Shown here: positions 1 to 5,508 of the stretch, piece by piece | Layout of the letters: every line of letters begins with the position of its first letter | How positions within the stretch are numbered: the first letter of the stretch is position 1 | Assembly: GCA_030667105.1 (NCBI GenBank) | Contig: DAOUWN010000170.1 | Span: 1 to 5,508, forward strand | DNA length: 5,508 nt | DNA from: Deltaproteobacteria bacterium | GTDB lineage: Bacteria > Desulfobacterota > Desulfobacteria > C00003060 | Direction of reading: 5' to 3' | Translations under genes and position numbers: made by a program | The notes under the pieces: generated by a model | Databases searched by the model: none | What the model saw: only the letters and a program-made list of their open reading frames with translations | Told to the model about the DNA's origin: nothing

Positions 1-16
1 ACTCCCTTCTTCGTTG

Positions 17-149
17 CTGGTCACTGGGCATTGGCGCCCACTGCGTACTCCCTACTGCTTACTTCTTCCCGGCGCTTCTGGCATCTGGCATCAGGTATCC
101 GGCATCGGTTACTAATCCCAATGACTAACGACCAGGAACTAGTGACTAA
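17..149. repeat. Degenerate heptanucleotide (7-bp period) repeat array downstream of korA
   Basis: The whole stretch can be cut into nineteen consecutive 7-bp units without losing phase. The units fall into sub-blocks: CTGGTCA/CTGGGCA near 17-30; units of the type NTACTNC at 45-65 (GTACTCC, CTACTGC, TTACTTC); four units GGYATCN at 80-107 (for example GGCATCT at 80-86 and GGTATCC at 94-100); and CTA/CTAG-containing units at 122-149, with TGACTAA occurring identically at 122-128 and 143-149. A period of seven is incompatible with a conserved reading frame, and no credible gene covers 1-138, so I read this as non-coding tandem repeat. The last two units overlap the stop codon and last residues of korA. 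Similar heptamer repeats (STRR sequences) are known from cyanobacteria; whether this array is related by descent or only by form cannot be judged here. Function unknown. Confidence 0.7.
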
Positions 150-1230
150 TTGTCTTAATAGCATCCAGAATTTCACTTGGAGTATGAATTCTACCTCCCA
201 TGAGGTTCAGACCCTGAACCGTACCTTTCTTTATGTAGCGTTCAACCTCGACTCGCATCTGTCCAGCATTAATTTCTGCCACCACAAACACCCTGTCTAT
301 TCTATCAAGCTCTTGAAGAAAATCTTTCGGAAACGGCCAGGCTGTGATGAGCCGAATCATGGCCACGTTCAAATTCCTCCTGCGAGCCTGTTTCACGGCG
401 GCCTTGACCGATCGAGATTCGGACCCATAACAGATAATGACTACGTCGGCATTTGCCGGGTCCCCGCAGGTTTCATACTTGACGATCTTTTTTGCATTCT
501 TCTTGACCTTATCGAGCAGATGTCGAACCAGTTGTTCTTCAGCATCAGGATTAATCCTGGGAAGATTGGTTTGAAGATCATGCGTAAGACCGGTTCGATG
601 GAGGCGATGCCCCTTGCCTATGATGTCAAAATCTGGATCAAGTGGTATGGCAGGAAGCTCAGGGATGGAGATCGGTTCCTCCATATGCCCTATAATCTCA
701 TCCAACATCAAGACCACGGGCATCGAATACTCCTGAGAAAGCCTGCATGACTCATAAGTCAAAAGCAAGGTCTCCTGAACAGAGTTCGGTACGAGCACAA
801 TCACGGGTCTTTCTCCATGAGTACCCCATCTCGCTTGCATCATGTCGCCTTGCCCCATCCATGTTGGCATGCCAGTGGACGGTCCACCTCGTTGGACGTT
901 AACGCAAACAACGGGCGATTCAATCATGGCCGCAAAGCCGAGGCCCTCGGACATCAAGCTGAAGCCGGGGCCTGAAGTAGCCGTAACGGCAATTGCCCCT
1001 GTGAGACCTGCTCCGGAAATGGCCTGAATTGAGGCGATCTCATCTTCCATCTGAATAAAGGCCCCACCGTGTTTTGGGATAACTACAGAAGCACGGGTGG
1101 CAACCTCTGACGCCGGGGTGATGGGATAACCTGCGTACACAATGCGCCTCTTGTTCCCAGCAGCGCAGCAGATTCCTTCAACCACAGCATCGTTTCCGGT
1201 TAGCAGGACCCTCTTGGTATTCTTGGTCAT
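139..1230 (-). CDS. korA: 2-oxoglutarate:ferredoxin oxidoreductase (2-oxoacid:acceptor oxidoreductase), subunit alpha
   Basis: This 363-residue cytoplasmic protein is the alpha subunit of a thiamine-diphosphate enzyme that oxidatively decarboxylates a 2-oxoacid, most likely 2-oxoglutarate to succinyl-CoA, and reduces ferredoxin. The N-terminal pyruvate:ferredoxin-oxidoreductase-like domain (about residues 15-185) shows YPITPAS at 35-41, FIQMEDEIAS at 58-67, TSGPGFSLMSEG at 85-96, QRGGPSTG at 113-120 and QGDMMQARWGTHG at 127-139. The C-terminal domain II (about 255-350) has WPFP at 298-301 and EINAGQM near 319-325. These blocks match KorA better than the VorB or PorA versions, which lack the TATSGPGFSLM and QARWGTHG wording. 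The length is normal. The ATG start is supported by a GGAG Shine-Dalgarno (CTCC on the plus strand at 1238-1241) seven bases away. The beta subunit, and the gamma and ferredoxin-like subunits if present, are not in the window. No gene follows for at least 138 bp downstream, which is a heptamer array, so any korB lies beyond the left edge or elsewhere. Exact substrate is inferred. Confidence 0.94.
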   Translation of the reverse strand: MTKNTKRVLLTGNDAVVEGICCAAGNKRRIVYAGYPITPASEVATRASVVIPKHGGAFIQMEDEIASIQAISGAGLTGAIAVTATSGPGFSLMSEGLGFAAMIESPVVCVNVQRGGPSTGMPTWMGQGDMMQARWGTHGERPVIVLVPNSVQETLLLTYESCRLSQEYSMPVVLMLDEIIGHMEEPISIPELPAIPLDPDFDIIGKGHRLHRTGLTHDLQTNLPRINPDAEEQLVRHLLDKVKKNAKKIVKYETCGDPANADVVIICYGSESRSVKAAVKQARRRNLNVAMIRLITAWPFPKDFLQELDRIDRVFVVAEINAGQMRVEVERYIKKGTVQGLNLMGGRIHTPSEILDAIKTISH

Positions 1231-1271
1231 AATGAAACTCCAACAGGCAGGATTTCCTTAAAAAAGGTTGT

Positions 1272-1301
1272 TGTATAGCAGAAAACCGCATCAACTGTCA
1301 A
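1272..1301 (-). promoter_or_regulatory. Predicted sigma70-type promoter of korA
   Basis: On the minus strand TTGACA (plus-strand 1296-1301, a perfect -35 match) is followed after 18 bp by TATACA (plus-strand 1272-1277, four of six matches to TATAAT). Transcription would start near 1265, giving a leader of about 35 nt that contains the GGAG ribosome binding site at 1238-1241. It is the clearest promoter in the window. Predicted from sequence only. Confidence 0.6.
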
Positions 1302-1320
1302 TCCTTGAAAATCCTTGAAA
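1301..1320. repeat. Two tandem copies of a 10-bp direct repeat abutting the korA -35 box
   Basis: ATCCTTGAAA occurs twice head to tail at 1301-1310 and 1311-1320, and a partial third copy (ATCGCCTGAA) may follow at 1321-1330. The 10-bp spacing is about one helical turn, and the first copy shares its first base with the korA -35 hexamer, lying directly upstream of it with respect to korA. That is a typical place for an activator site, so an operator is possible, but a simple duplication is equally compatible. Confidence 0.45.
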
Positions 1321-1334
1321 ATCGCCTGAAGATT

Positions 1335-1369
1335 GCCATCCAGCATCCGGTATCTGGTATCTGGTATCC
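1335..1369. repeat. Short heptamer repeat array in the divergent intergenic region
   Basis: Five consecutive 7-bp units fit the pattern RSYATCN: GCCATCC (1335-1341), AGCATCC (1342-1348), GGTATCT (1349-1355), GGTATCT (1356-1362) and GGTATCC (1363-1369). The same unit family, in the same orientation, occurs at 80-107 on the other side of korA. The array lies between the korA promoter and the start of the GalU-like gene, in the predicted leader or promoter region of the latter. Function unknown. Confidence 0.7.
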
Positions 1370-1403
1370 CTTCCAACGATTGAAAGCTGCGGGCAAACAT
1401 GTT

Positions 1404-2246
1404 ATGTCCGTTTCCGTGTCCGAATACTTAACAAAAGCCGTTATCCCTGTTGCTGGATTAGGGACTCGTCTGGCTCCACTGACTAATGATATCCCCAAGG
1501 AACTCCTCCCAATAGGCGGAAAACCCATGATCCAGCATACACTCGAAATGTACATGGCATCCGGCATTTCCGACTTCTGCATTGTTACGAGTCATCGCAA
1601 GCCGCTGCTCAAAGATTTTATCACCGGAAACTGGCCTCCCCCGGTTCTTCCCTTCCACTGGGATACCGCGTTCTACAAAAAACTGAAAGCGTGCAACACG
1701 GTTTTTCTTAACCAGGACGAGCCCAGAGGGGTCGCTGATGCTGTGGCGCTGGCTCAAGATTTCGTACGTAATGAACCTTTTCTTTGCATTATGCCGGACT
1801 GTCTTCTCTTTTCGGACAAGCCATTTGCAAAACAGTTGATGGAGGCATTTCACACATACGGCCAGAATGTAATCGGAACAGTCCTCATAAACGGTCATGA
1901 TGTTCAGCGTTTTGGGAATGTCGGCCTGCTAGACGCCAACGCACCGGTGGAGCGCTGCTTTGCTATTACATCCCTTTCTGATAAGAAAAGGGAGCCCCTC
2001 CTTTCCATAGAGCGGGGTGCGGAGGTTCATAAGGGCTTTGGGGGAGGGATCTATCTGCCGGAATATTTCGACCTGGTGGAAACCATACGCTCCAAAGCCA
2101 GAGGTGAGGTAGATGATGTGCCTATCCATCATATCCTTATCAAAAAGGGCGAGCTGATGGGGGTTCTCCTCGAAGGTGCGGCCTTTGATGCCGGCCACCC
2201 TTTGGGGTTTCGCGCCGCAGTCCACTATGTGGGCCGTCCGGCATGA
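1404..2246 (+). CDS. GalU-like sugar-phosphate nucleotidyltransferase (probable UTP-glucose-1-phosphate uridylyltransferase)
   Basis: This 280-residue protein has a nucleotidyltransferase (GT-A-like Rossmann) fold of the type that joins a sugar-1-phosphate to a nucleoside triphosphate to form an NDP-sugar, probably UDP-glucose for envelope polysaccharides. The N-terminus carries the signature KAVIPVAGLGTR (11-22) followed by PKELLPI (31-37) and KPMIQH (40-45), all typical of GalU. MPD at 130-132 supplies the likely metal-binding Asp, and FDAGHPLG (261-268) matches the C-terminal D-x-G block. Two features are divergent: the segment before MPD is shortened compared with Escherichia coli GalU, and the usual EKP motif before the GRYV-like strand is absent, replaced by a region ending KGFGGGIYLPEYFD (210-223). 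Substrate is therefore uncertain. I chose the ATG at 1404 because MSVSVSEYLTKAVIP matches family N-termini. In-frame TTG codons at 1305 and 1380 would add residues partly encoded by the heptamer repeat. No convincing Shine-Dalgarno or promoter was found for this gene. Confidence 0.85.
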   Translation: MSVSVSEYLTKAVIPVAGLGTRLAPLTNDIPKELLPIGGKPMIQHTLEMYMASGISDFCIVTSHRKPLLKDFITGNWPPPVLPFHWDTAFYKKLKACNTVFLNQDEPRGVADAVALAQDFVRNEPFLCIMPDCLLFSDKPFAKQLMEAFHTYGQNVIGTVLINGHDVQRFGNVGLLDANAPVERCFAITSLSDKKREPLLSIERGAEVHKGFGGGIYLPEYFDLVETIRSKARGEVDDVPIHHILIKKGELMGVLLEGAAFDAGHPLGFRAAVHYVGRPA

Positions 2247-2304
2247 CATTGGTAGGGCATATTTTGGAATTCGTATCATTTCAGCCTGATAAAATAAAGG
2301 GCGC

Positions 2305-3144
2305 ATGACTGCTCCAAGCATACTTCTGAAGGCATGGGCAATACATCCCAGAAAATCCATGGGCCAACACTTCCTGGCCGATCCGAACGTCGCCACCATG
2401 ATCGTCAGACAGAGCGAGTTCGGCTCAAACGACACAGTCCTTGAGATAGGCGCCGGGCTCGGGGCCCTGACCGTGCCTTTGTCTGGCCGGGTTAATCACT
2501 TGCTGGCAGTGGAGTCAGACAGAAAGCTTGCCACGCTGCTCAGAAACGAGATCCTGGCCGCAGGTGTATCCAATGTGACCGTTATTGAAAAGGACATCCT
2601 CCGGTGTGACATCAACAACCTGGCTAAAGCATCAGATCGGCCGCTGAAAGTGGCGGGCAACCTTCCATATCACATCTCGTCTCAGGTCCTGATACATTTG
2701 ATCAATTTCCGCGAGTCTATCGATCGTGCCGTTCTCATGTTTCAGAAAGAGGTTGCCGAACGTCTCCTGGCCAAACCAGGGACCAAGGCTTACGGCAGAC
2801 TATCTGTCTTGATCCAATATTGTGCCAAGGTTTACCCAATAGCCCATGTAGGGGCCTCTTCGTTTTATCCAAGGCCGAAAATCGATTCGACAGTTGTGGG
2901 CGTCGAGTTTTTCGACTCAGCGCCTTTTCCTGCAACAGACGAGGGTTTTTTTTCCGGGATAATTCGCGCAGCTTTTGGAAAAAGGCGAAAGATGCTCAAG
3001 AACGCCTTAGTGAACAGCGATCTTGGGCTTGAAGAACGCCGGGTATTGGCGGCATTCGATCTGGCAAACATTGATCCGCGAAGACGAGCAGAGACTCTAA
3101 GTGTACAGGAATTTGTCACTCTGGCGAACCTGCTCAAGGATTGA
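2305..3144 (+). CDS. rsmA: 16S rRNA (adenine(1518)-N(6)/adenine(1519)-N(6))-dimethyltransferase RsmA
   Basis: RsmA (KsgA) transfers four methyl groups from S-adenosylmethionine to two adjacent adenosines in the 3' terminal hairpin of 16S rRNA, a late quality step in small-subunit assembly. The 279-residue length is normal. The N-terminal loop is KSMGQHFL (17-24). Methyltransferase motif I is EIGAGLGALT (47-56), with the ribose-binding acid at Glu70 in AVES and Asp97 in EKDIL. The catalytic NLPY is at 119-122. The family-specific FYPRPK is at 187-192, and the C-terminal RNA-binding part contains GKRRKMLKN (225-233) and DPRRRAETLS (257-266). The ATG start is preceded by an AAAGGG-like ribosome binding site at about 2296-2301, rather close to the codon. 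It starts 58 bp after the GalU-like gene, on the same strand, so co-transcription is plausible. No hairpin with a T-run follows the stop codon. Confidence 0.97.
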   Translation: MTAPSILLKAWAIHPRKSMGQHFLADPNVATMIVRQSEFGSNDTVLEIGAGLGALTVPLSGRVNHLLAVESDRKLATLLRNEILAAGVSNVTVIEKDILRCDINNLAKASDRPLKVAGNLPYHISSQVLIHLINFRESIDRAVLMFQKEVAERLLAKPGTKAYGRLSVLIQYCAKVYPIAHVGASSFYPRPKIDSTVVGVEFFDSAPFPATDEGFFSGIIRAAFGKRRKMLKNALVNSDLGLEERRVLAAFDLANIDPRRRAETLSVQEFVTLANLLKD

Positions 3145-3196
3145 AAGAAGGTAACCGTTCACGAAAAAAGATACCGCACGGAGTGGAAGACCTTAA

Positions 3197-3221
3197 ATGC
3201 CGATGTCTATGCTAACGGCAT
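3197..3221. repeat. Inverted repeat in the rsmA-panC intergenic region
   Basis: ATGCCG (3197-3202) and CGGCAT (3216-3221) are perfect 6-bp arms around a 13-nt loop. The element is not followed by a T-run on either strand, so it is not a standard intrinsic terminator. It could be a weak hairpin or a protein site, or chance. Confidence 0.3.
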
Positions 3222-3261
3222 AACTCGGACTTTTCCAGAAGTTACCAATTTTCCAACCAAG

Positions 3262-3294
3262 GCCATTGACATTCTTGCATAATGGCATTAAAAA
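3262..3294 (+). promoter_or_regulatory. Predicted sigma70-type promoter with overlapping dyads upstream of panC-panD-metK
   Basis: TTGACA (3266-3271, perfect -35) is followed after 17 bp by TAAAAA (3289-3294, four of six matches to the -10 consensus). A start near 3301 would leave a leader of about 20 nt before the proposed panC start at 3322. Two dyads overlap it: GCCATT (3262-3267) pairs with AATGGC (3281-3286) across 13 nt, and TAATG-G-CATTA (3280-3290) is a perfect odd palindrome reaching into the -10. They could be a repressor site. No riboswitch fits into such a short leader. Confidence 0.45.
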
Positions 3295-3311
3295 ATAGTT
3301 TTTTGGTATTT

Positions 3312-3316
3312 GGAGG
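3312..3316 (+). promoter_or_regulatory. Shine-Dalgarno GGAGG that points to an ATT start codon for panC
   Basis: GGAGG lies five bases before the ATT at 3322-3324. It falls inside the coding frame if translation began at the TTG at 3310, where it could not serve as ribosome binding site, and no SD precedes that TTG. A second SD-like string, AAGGAGA at 3334-3340, lies eight bases before an in-frame ATG at 3349, but that start would delete the first beta strand of PanC. Confidence 0.6.
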
Positions 3317-3321
3317 GACGC

Positions 3322-4167
3322 ATTAAGGTCATCAAGGAGATAGATCGCATGCAGCAAGAGGCAAATCGCCTCCTGCATGAAGGAAAGACAATCGCTTTTG
3401 TTCCCACAATGGGCTGCTTTCACGACGGACATCTCGCACTGATGCGTGAGGGACGAAAACATGGAGATCCCCTCGTTGTCAGCATCTTTGTCAATCCAGC
3501 ACAGTTTGGTCCAACGGAAGATTTTCAGACATACCCTAGGGAGTTGAATCAGGACATTCGTTTGGCCAAATCCGTAGGGGTGGATGTGGTCTTTGCCCCG
3601 GAAGCAAATGCCATGTATGACAGAGGGCATGAGACGTATGTCAACCTGGAAACGCTCCCCCGGCGCTTGTGCGGCCTGTCGCGACCGGACCATTTTCGGG
3701 GTGTTGCTACCGTAGTAGCTAAACTCTTTAACATTGTGAAACCACATGTTGCTCTTTTCGGAAAAAAGGATTATCAGCAGTTGGCGGTTATCCGGCGTTT
3801 GGCACGGGATTTGAATTACGACATAAAGATTGTGGGGGTCCCTACTGTGCGAGAGGCAGATGGCCTGGCCATGAGTTCCAGAAATACGTATTTGTCCAAA
3901 GAGCAGAGGCGGTCTGCTCTGGCTCTCTATCAGTCCCTTCAACTGGCTCAAGAACTGGTGGCCCAGGAAACCAAGGATGCCGGGAAACTCATTGAGGAAG
4001 CATCAAGGCTTATCGTCTCCTATCCTGACACCAAGGTCGATTACGTTACACTCTGTGACCCGGATACCCTTGAAGACGTGGAACGTGTTGACAGGCCAAG
4101 CCTGATGGCTCTGGCCGTGTGGGTGGGCAGGACCCGTTTTATAGATAATGTGATTTTGACACCATAG
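3322..4167 (+). CDS. panC: Pantoate--beta-alanine ligase (pantothenate synthetase), probable ATT start
   Basis: PanC catalyses the ATP-dependent joining of (R)-pantoate and beta-alanine to give pantothenate, the precursor of coenzyme A; it acts in the cytoplasm as a dimer. With the proposed start the protein has 281 residues, close to the usual 280-285. The adenylate-forming signature PTMG is at 28-31, with His34 and His37 (HxGH). Then follow SIFVNPAQFGPTEDF (54-68), the pantoate/ATP region SRPDHFRGV (120-128), FGKKDYQQL (146-154) and the KMSKS-like MSSRN (184-188). From residue 20 on, numbering coincides with that of Escherichia coli PanC only if the ATT at 3322 is codon 1, where the family has a Met followed by a short hydrophobic strand. 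Alternatives are TTG at 3310 (four residues more) or ATG at 3349 (nine fewer). It heads a cluster with panD, 26 bp downstream, which makes its substrate beta-alanine. Confidence 0.96.
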   Translation: MKVIKEIDRMQQEANRLLHEGKTIAFVPTMGCFHDGHLALMREGRKHGDPLVVSIFVNPAQFGPTEDFQTYPRELNQDIRLAKSVGVDVVFAPEANAMYDRGHETYVNLETLPRRLCGLSRPDHFRGVATVVAKLFNIVKPHVALFGKKDYQQLAVIRRLARDLNYDIKIVGVPTVREADGLAMSSRNTYLSKEQRRSALALYQSLQLAQELVAQETKDAGKLIEEASRLIVSYPDTKVDYVTLCDPDTLEDVERVDRPSLMALAVWVGRTRFIDNVILTP

Positions 4168-4185
4168 ATAAAATCGCGAAACAAT
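4156..4185 (+). promoter_or_regulatory. Possible internal promoter before panD
   Basis: TTGACA (4156-4161), inside the last codons of panC, is followed after 18 bp by AACAAT (4180-4185, four of six -10 matches). A start at about 4191-4193 would place the panD ATG at 4194 almost at the 5' end of the transcript, which is notable because panD has no visible Shine-Dalgarno. The -10 is weak and the match may be chance. Confidence 0.25.
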
Positions 4186-4193
4186 TTTGTCAT

Positions 4194-4550
4194 ATGATTC
4201 GTACTTTTCTGAAATCCAAGATCCATCGCGCAACTGTCACTGATGCCGATATCAACTATGAGGGAAGCCTCGGAATCGACGCTGACCTCATGACCGCAGC
4301 AGATATCCTCCCCTATGAACTGGTTCAGGTCTATAACATTAGTAATGGCAATCGATTCGAGACCTACGCCATAGAAGAGCCGTCAGGATCAAGAACCATT
4401 GCGTTAAGGGGCGCGGCAGCCCGAAAAGGCGCCCGGGGAGACCTGATAATTATTACCTGTTATACGGCTATGGATGACCAAAACCTGGGAGATTTCAGGC
4501 CGGCCATCATCTTCATGGATGAGACCAATAAGATAAAGGGGGACACATGA
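4194..4550 (+). CDS. panD: Aspartate 1-decarboxylase (pyruvoyl-dependent) proenzyme
   Basis: PanD converts L-aspartate to beta-alanine, the second substrate of PanC. The family makes a pi-protein that cleaves itself between Gly24 and Ser25, Ser25 becoming the pyruvoyl cofactor. Here YEGS at 22-25 gives exactly that site. Lys9, His11, Tyr22, Arg54, Thr57 and Tyr58, the known substrate and processing residues, are all at their standard positions, and GAAAR (73-77) matches the conserved GAAA block. One key position differs: residue 72, normally Asn in NGAAA, is Arg (codon AGG). Length is 118 residues, slightly shorter than Escherichia coli PanD (126). The start is the only one that gives [13 protein letters not shown], the family N-terminus, although no Shine-Dalgarno precedes it. 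It follows panC by 26 bp and its stop codon overlaps the metK start, so it is probably part of one operon. Confidence 0.97.
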   Translation: MIRTFLKSKIHRATVTDADINYEGSLGIDADLMTAADILPYELVQVYNISNGNRFETYAIEEPSGSRTIALRGAAARKGARGDLIIITCYTAMDDQNLGDFRPAIIFMDETNKIKGDT

Positions 4551-5508
4551 GCAAGAAAGACTTCTTATTTACTTCAGAGTCTGTAACAGAAGGGCATCCG
4601 GATAAGGTAGCGGATCGGATATCTGACACTATTCTGGACAGTATCCTGGAAAAAGATCCCAAGGCCAGGGTGGCCTGCGAGACCTTGGTGACTACGGGTC
4701 TTGCCTTTATTGCCGGAGAGATTACGACCACGTGCTACGTGGACATGCCTCATGTTGTCAGGGAGACGATTCGAGACATCGGCTACAATTCTTCAAGCAT
4801 GGGTTTTGATTGGGAGACGTGCGCTGTAGTCACCAGCATTGATCAACAATCTCCTGACATTGCCATGGGGGTAAACGGAAAAGGCCCTTCCAAGGACCAG
4901 GGGGCCGGTGATCAGGGTCTCATGTTTGGCTATGCCTGCGATGAAACTCCTGAACTGATGCCCATGCCCATATGTTATGCCCACAAGCTCGCCATGCGCC
5001 TGGCACAGGTGCGCAAGAACGGGTCTCTCGATTTTCTTCGCCCGGACGGAAAGACTCAGATTACCATTGAATATGAGAACGGCAACCCCAAACGGGTGGA
5101 GGCTATTGTAATTGCGGCCCAGCACAGTCCGGACATCAAGTATTCAGAGCTAAAGAAAGCAATCATCGAAGAAGTCATCAAGAAAGTTGTGCCCAAAAAA
5201 ATGATCGATGGCGACACTAAGTACTTTATTAATACCACGGGCCGTTTCGTAGTCGGCGGCCCCATGGGAGATTGCGGTCTGACCGGCCGGAAGATTATTG
5301 TGGATACCTACGGTGGCAACGGGAGTCACGGTGGAGGGTGTTTCTCAGGAAAAGACCCATCCAAAGTGGATCGAAGCGCATCTTATATGGCAAGACACGT
5401 GGCCAAGAATATTGTGGCGGCCGGGCTTGCCGGGAAGTGCGAGGTTCAGCTTGCATACTCTATTGGTGTGGCGCTGCCGGTCTCAGTACTCGTCGATACT
5501 TTCAGGAC
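4547..5508 (+). CDS. metK: S-adenosylmethionine synthase (methionine adenosyltransferase), C-terminus cut by window end
   Basis: MetK makes S-adenosylmethionine from ATP and methionine in the cytoplasm. The first 320 residues of an expected 385-390 are present; the reading frame is open to the window edge. The motifs are all in place: SVTEGHPDK (12-20) with catalytic His17, [12 protein letters not shown] (119-130, the first family signature), [19 protein letters not shown] (231-249) and the phosphate loop [17 protein letters not shown] (262-278). The Cys in GGGCF replaces the more common Ala, a substitution the family signature allows. The gene starts in an ATGA overlap with the panD stop codon, which indicates translational coupling, and a strong purine run (AAAGGGGG, about 4535-4542) serves as ribosome binding site. 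No SAM riboswitch precedes it within the window. The link with panC and panD puts CoA-precursor and SAM synthesis under common control; SAM is also the donor used by RsmA upstream. Confidence 0.98.
   Translation, partial: MSKKDFLFTSESVTEGHPDKVADRISDTILDSILEKDPKARVACETLVTTGLAFIAGEITTTCYVDMPHVVRETIRDIGYNSSSMGFDWETCAVVTSIDQQSPDIAMGVNGKGPSKDQGAGDQGLMFGYACDETPELMPMPICYAHKLAMRLAQVRKNGSLDFLRPDGKTQITIEYENGNPKRVEAIVIAAQHSPDIKYSELKKAIIEEVIKKVVPKKMIDGDTKYFINTTGRFVVGGPMGDCGLTGRKIIVDTYGGNGSHGGGCFSGKDPSKVDRSASYMARHVAKNIVAAGLAGKCEVQLAYSIGVALPVSVLVDTFR

Noticed and set aside
24..41. Hairpin TGGGC-ATTGGC-GCCCA as korA terminator
   Set aside because: No T-run follows on the minus strand, and the sequence is explained by the heptamer array.
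31..750. Long plus-strand open frame over the korA 3' half and the heptamer array
   Set aside because: It is antisense to a well-supported korA, has no recognisable motif and begins inside a period-7 repeat.
1305..1403. N-terminal extension of the GalU-like protein from TTG at 1305
   Set aside because: It would be encoded by the 10-bp and heptamer repeats, lacks an SD and has no counterpart in the family.
1555..1570. GGCATCCGGCATTT inside the GalU-like gene as a further heptamer array
   Set aside because: Only two units, within conserved coding sequence (Ala-Ser-Gly-Ile); likely chance.
2264..2295. Possible rsmA promoter TTGGAA with TAAAAT or GATAAA
   Set aside because: Spacing is 20 bp to the better -10 (2290-2295) and the alternative -10 is poor; a start would fall only a few bases before the ATG. 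Too weak to list.
3145..3321. SAM riboswitch or other metabolite riboswitch ahead of panC-panD-metK
   Set aside because: The predicted leader is about 20 nt, and no multi-helix core or terminator is visible in the gap.
3193..3951. 252-codon minus-strand open frame opposite panC
   Set aside because: It is the antisense shadow of panC, whose motifs are unmistakable; the translated product has no recognisable domain.

Overview
The window is a compact piece of bacterial chromosome with six protein-coding genes, nearly all core metabolism or RNA modification. No mobile element, CRISPR array, tRNA/rRNA or prophage signal is visible. The mix of a ferredoxin-dependent 2-oxoacid oxidoreductase subunit with ordinary bacterial rsmA, panC, panD and metK, and roughly balanced base composition, suggests an anaerobic bacterium. 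Desulfobacterota or a related anaerobic lineage is my best guess; this is inference from protein style, not proof.

Layout. Positions 1-149 hold a degenerate 7-bp-period repeat array with no gene, which runs into the stop codon of korA. korA (2-oxoglutarate:ferredoxin oxidoreductase alpha subunit) lies on the minus strand at 139-1230 and has a good promoter in the divergent intergenic region. That region (1231-1403) also contains two copies of a 10-bp direct repeat touching the korA -35 box and a second, shorter array of the same heptamer family. On the plus strand follow a divergent GalU-like sugar-phosphate nucleotidyltransferase (1404-2246) and rsmA/ksgA (2305-3144). A 177-bp gap (3145-3321) carries small dyads and a sigma70-like promoter. 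It is followed by a tight cluster panC (3322-4167), panD (4194-4550) and metK (4547 to beyond the right edge).

How the genes work together. PanD makes beta-alanine from aspartate and PanC joins it to pantoate, so the pair supplies pantothenate for coenzyme A. MetK makes S-adenosylmethionine, the methyl donor used by RsmA to dimethylate 16S rRNA. KorA belongs to a CoA- and thiamine-diphosphate-dependent enzyme whose other subunits are not in the window. The GalU-like enzyme would supply a nucleotide sugar for envelope polysaccharide. I see no evidence for a new multi-gene system.

The points most worth a second look are the heptamer arrays on both sides of korA, the apparent AUU start codon of panC, Arg in place of the usual Asn at PanD position 72, and the loss of the usual EKP motif in the GalU-like protein.
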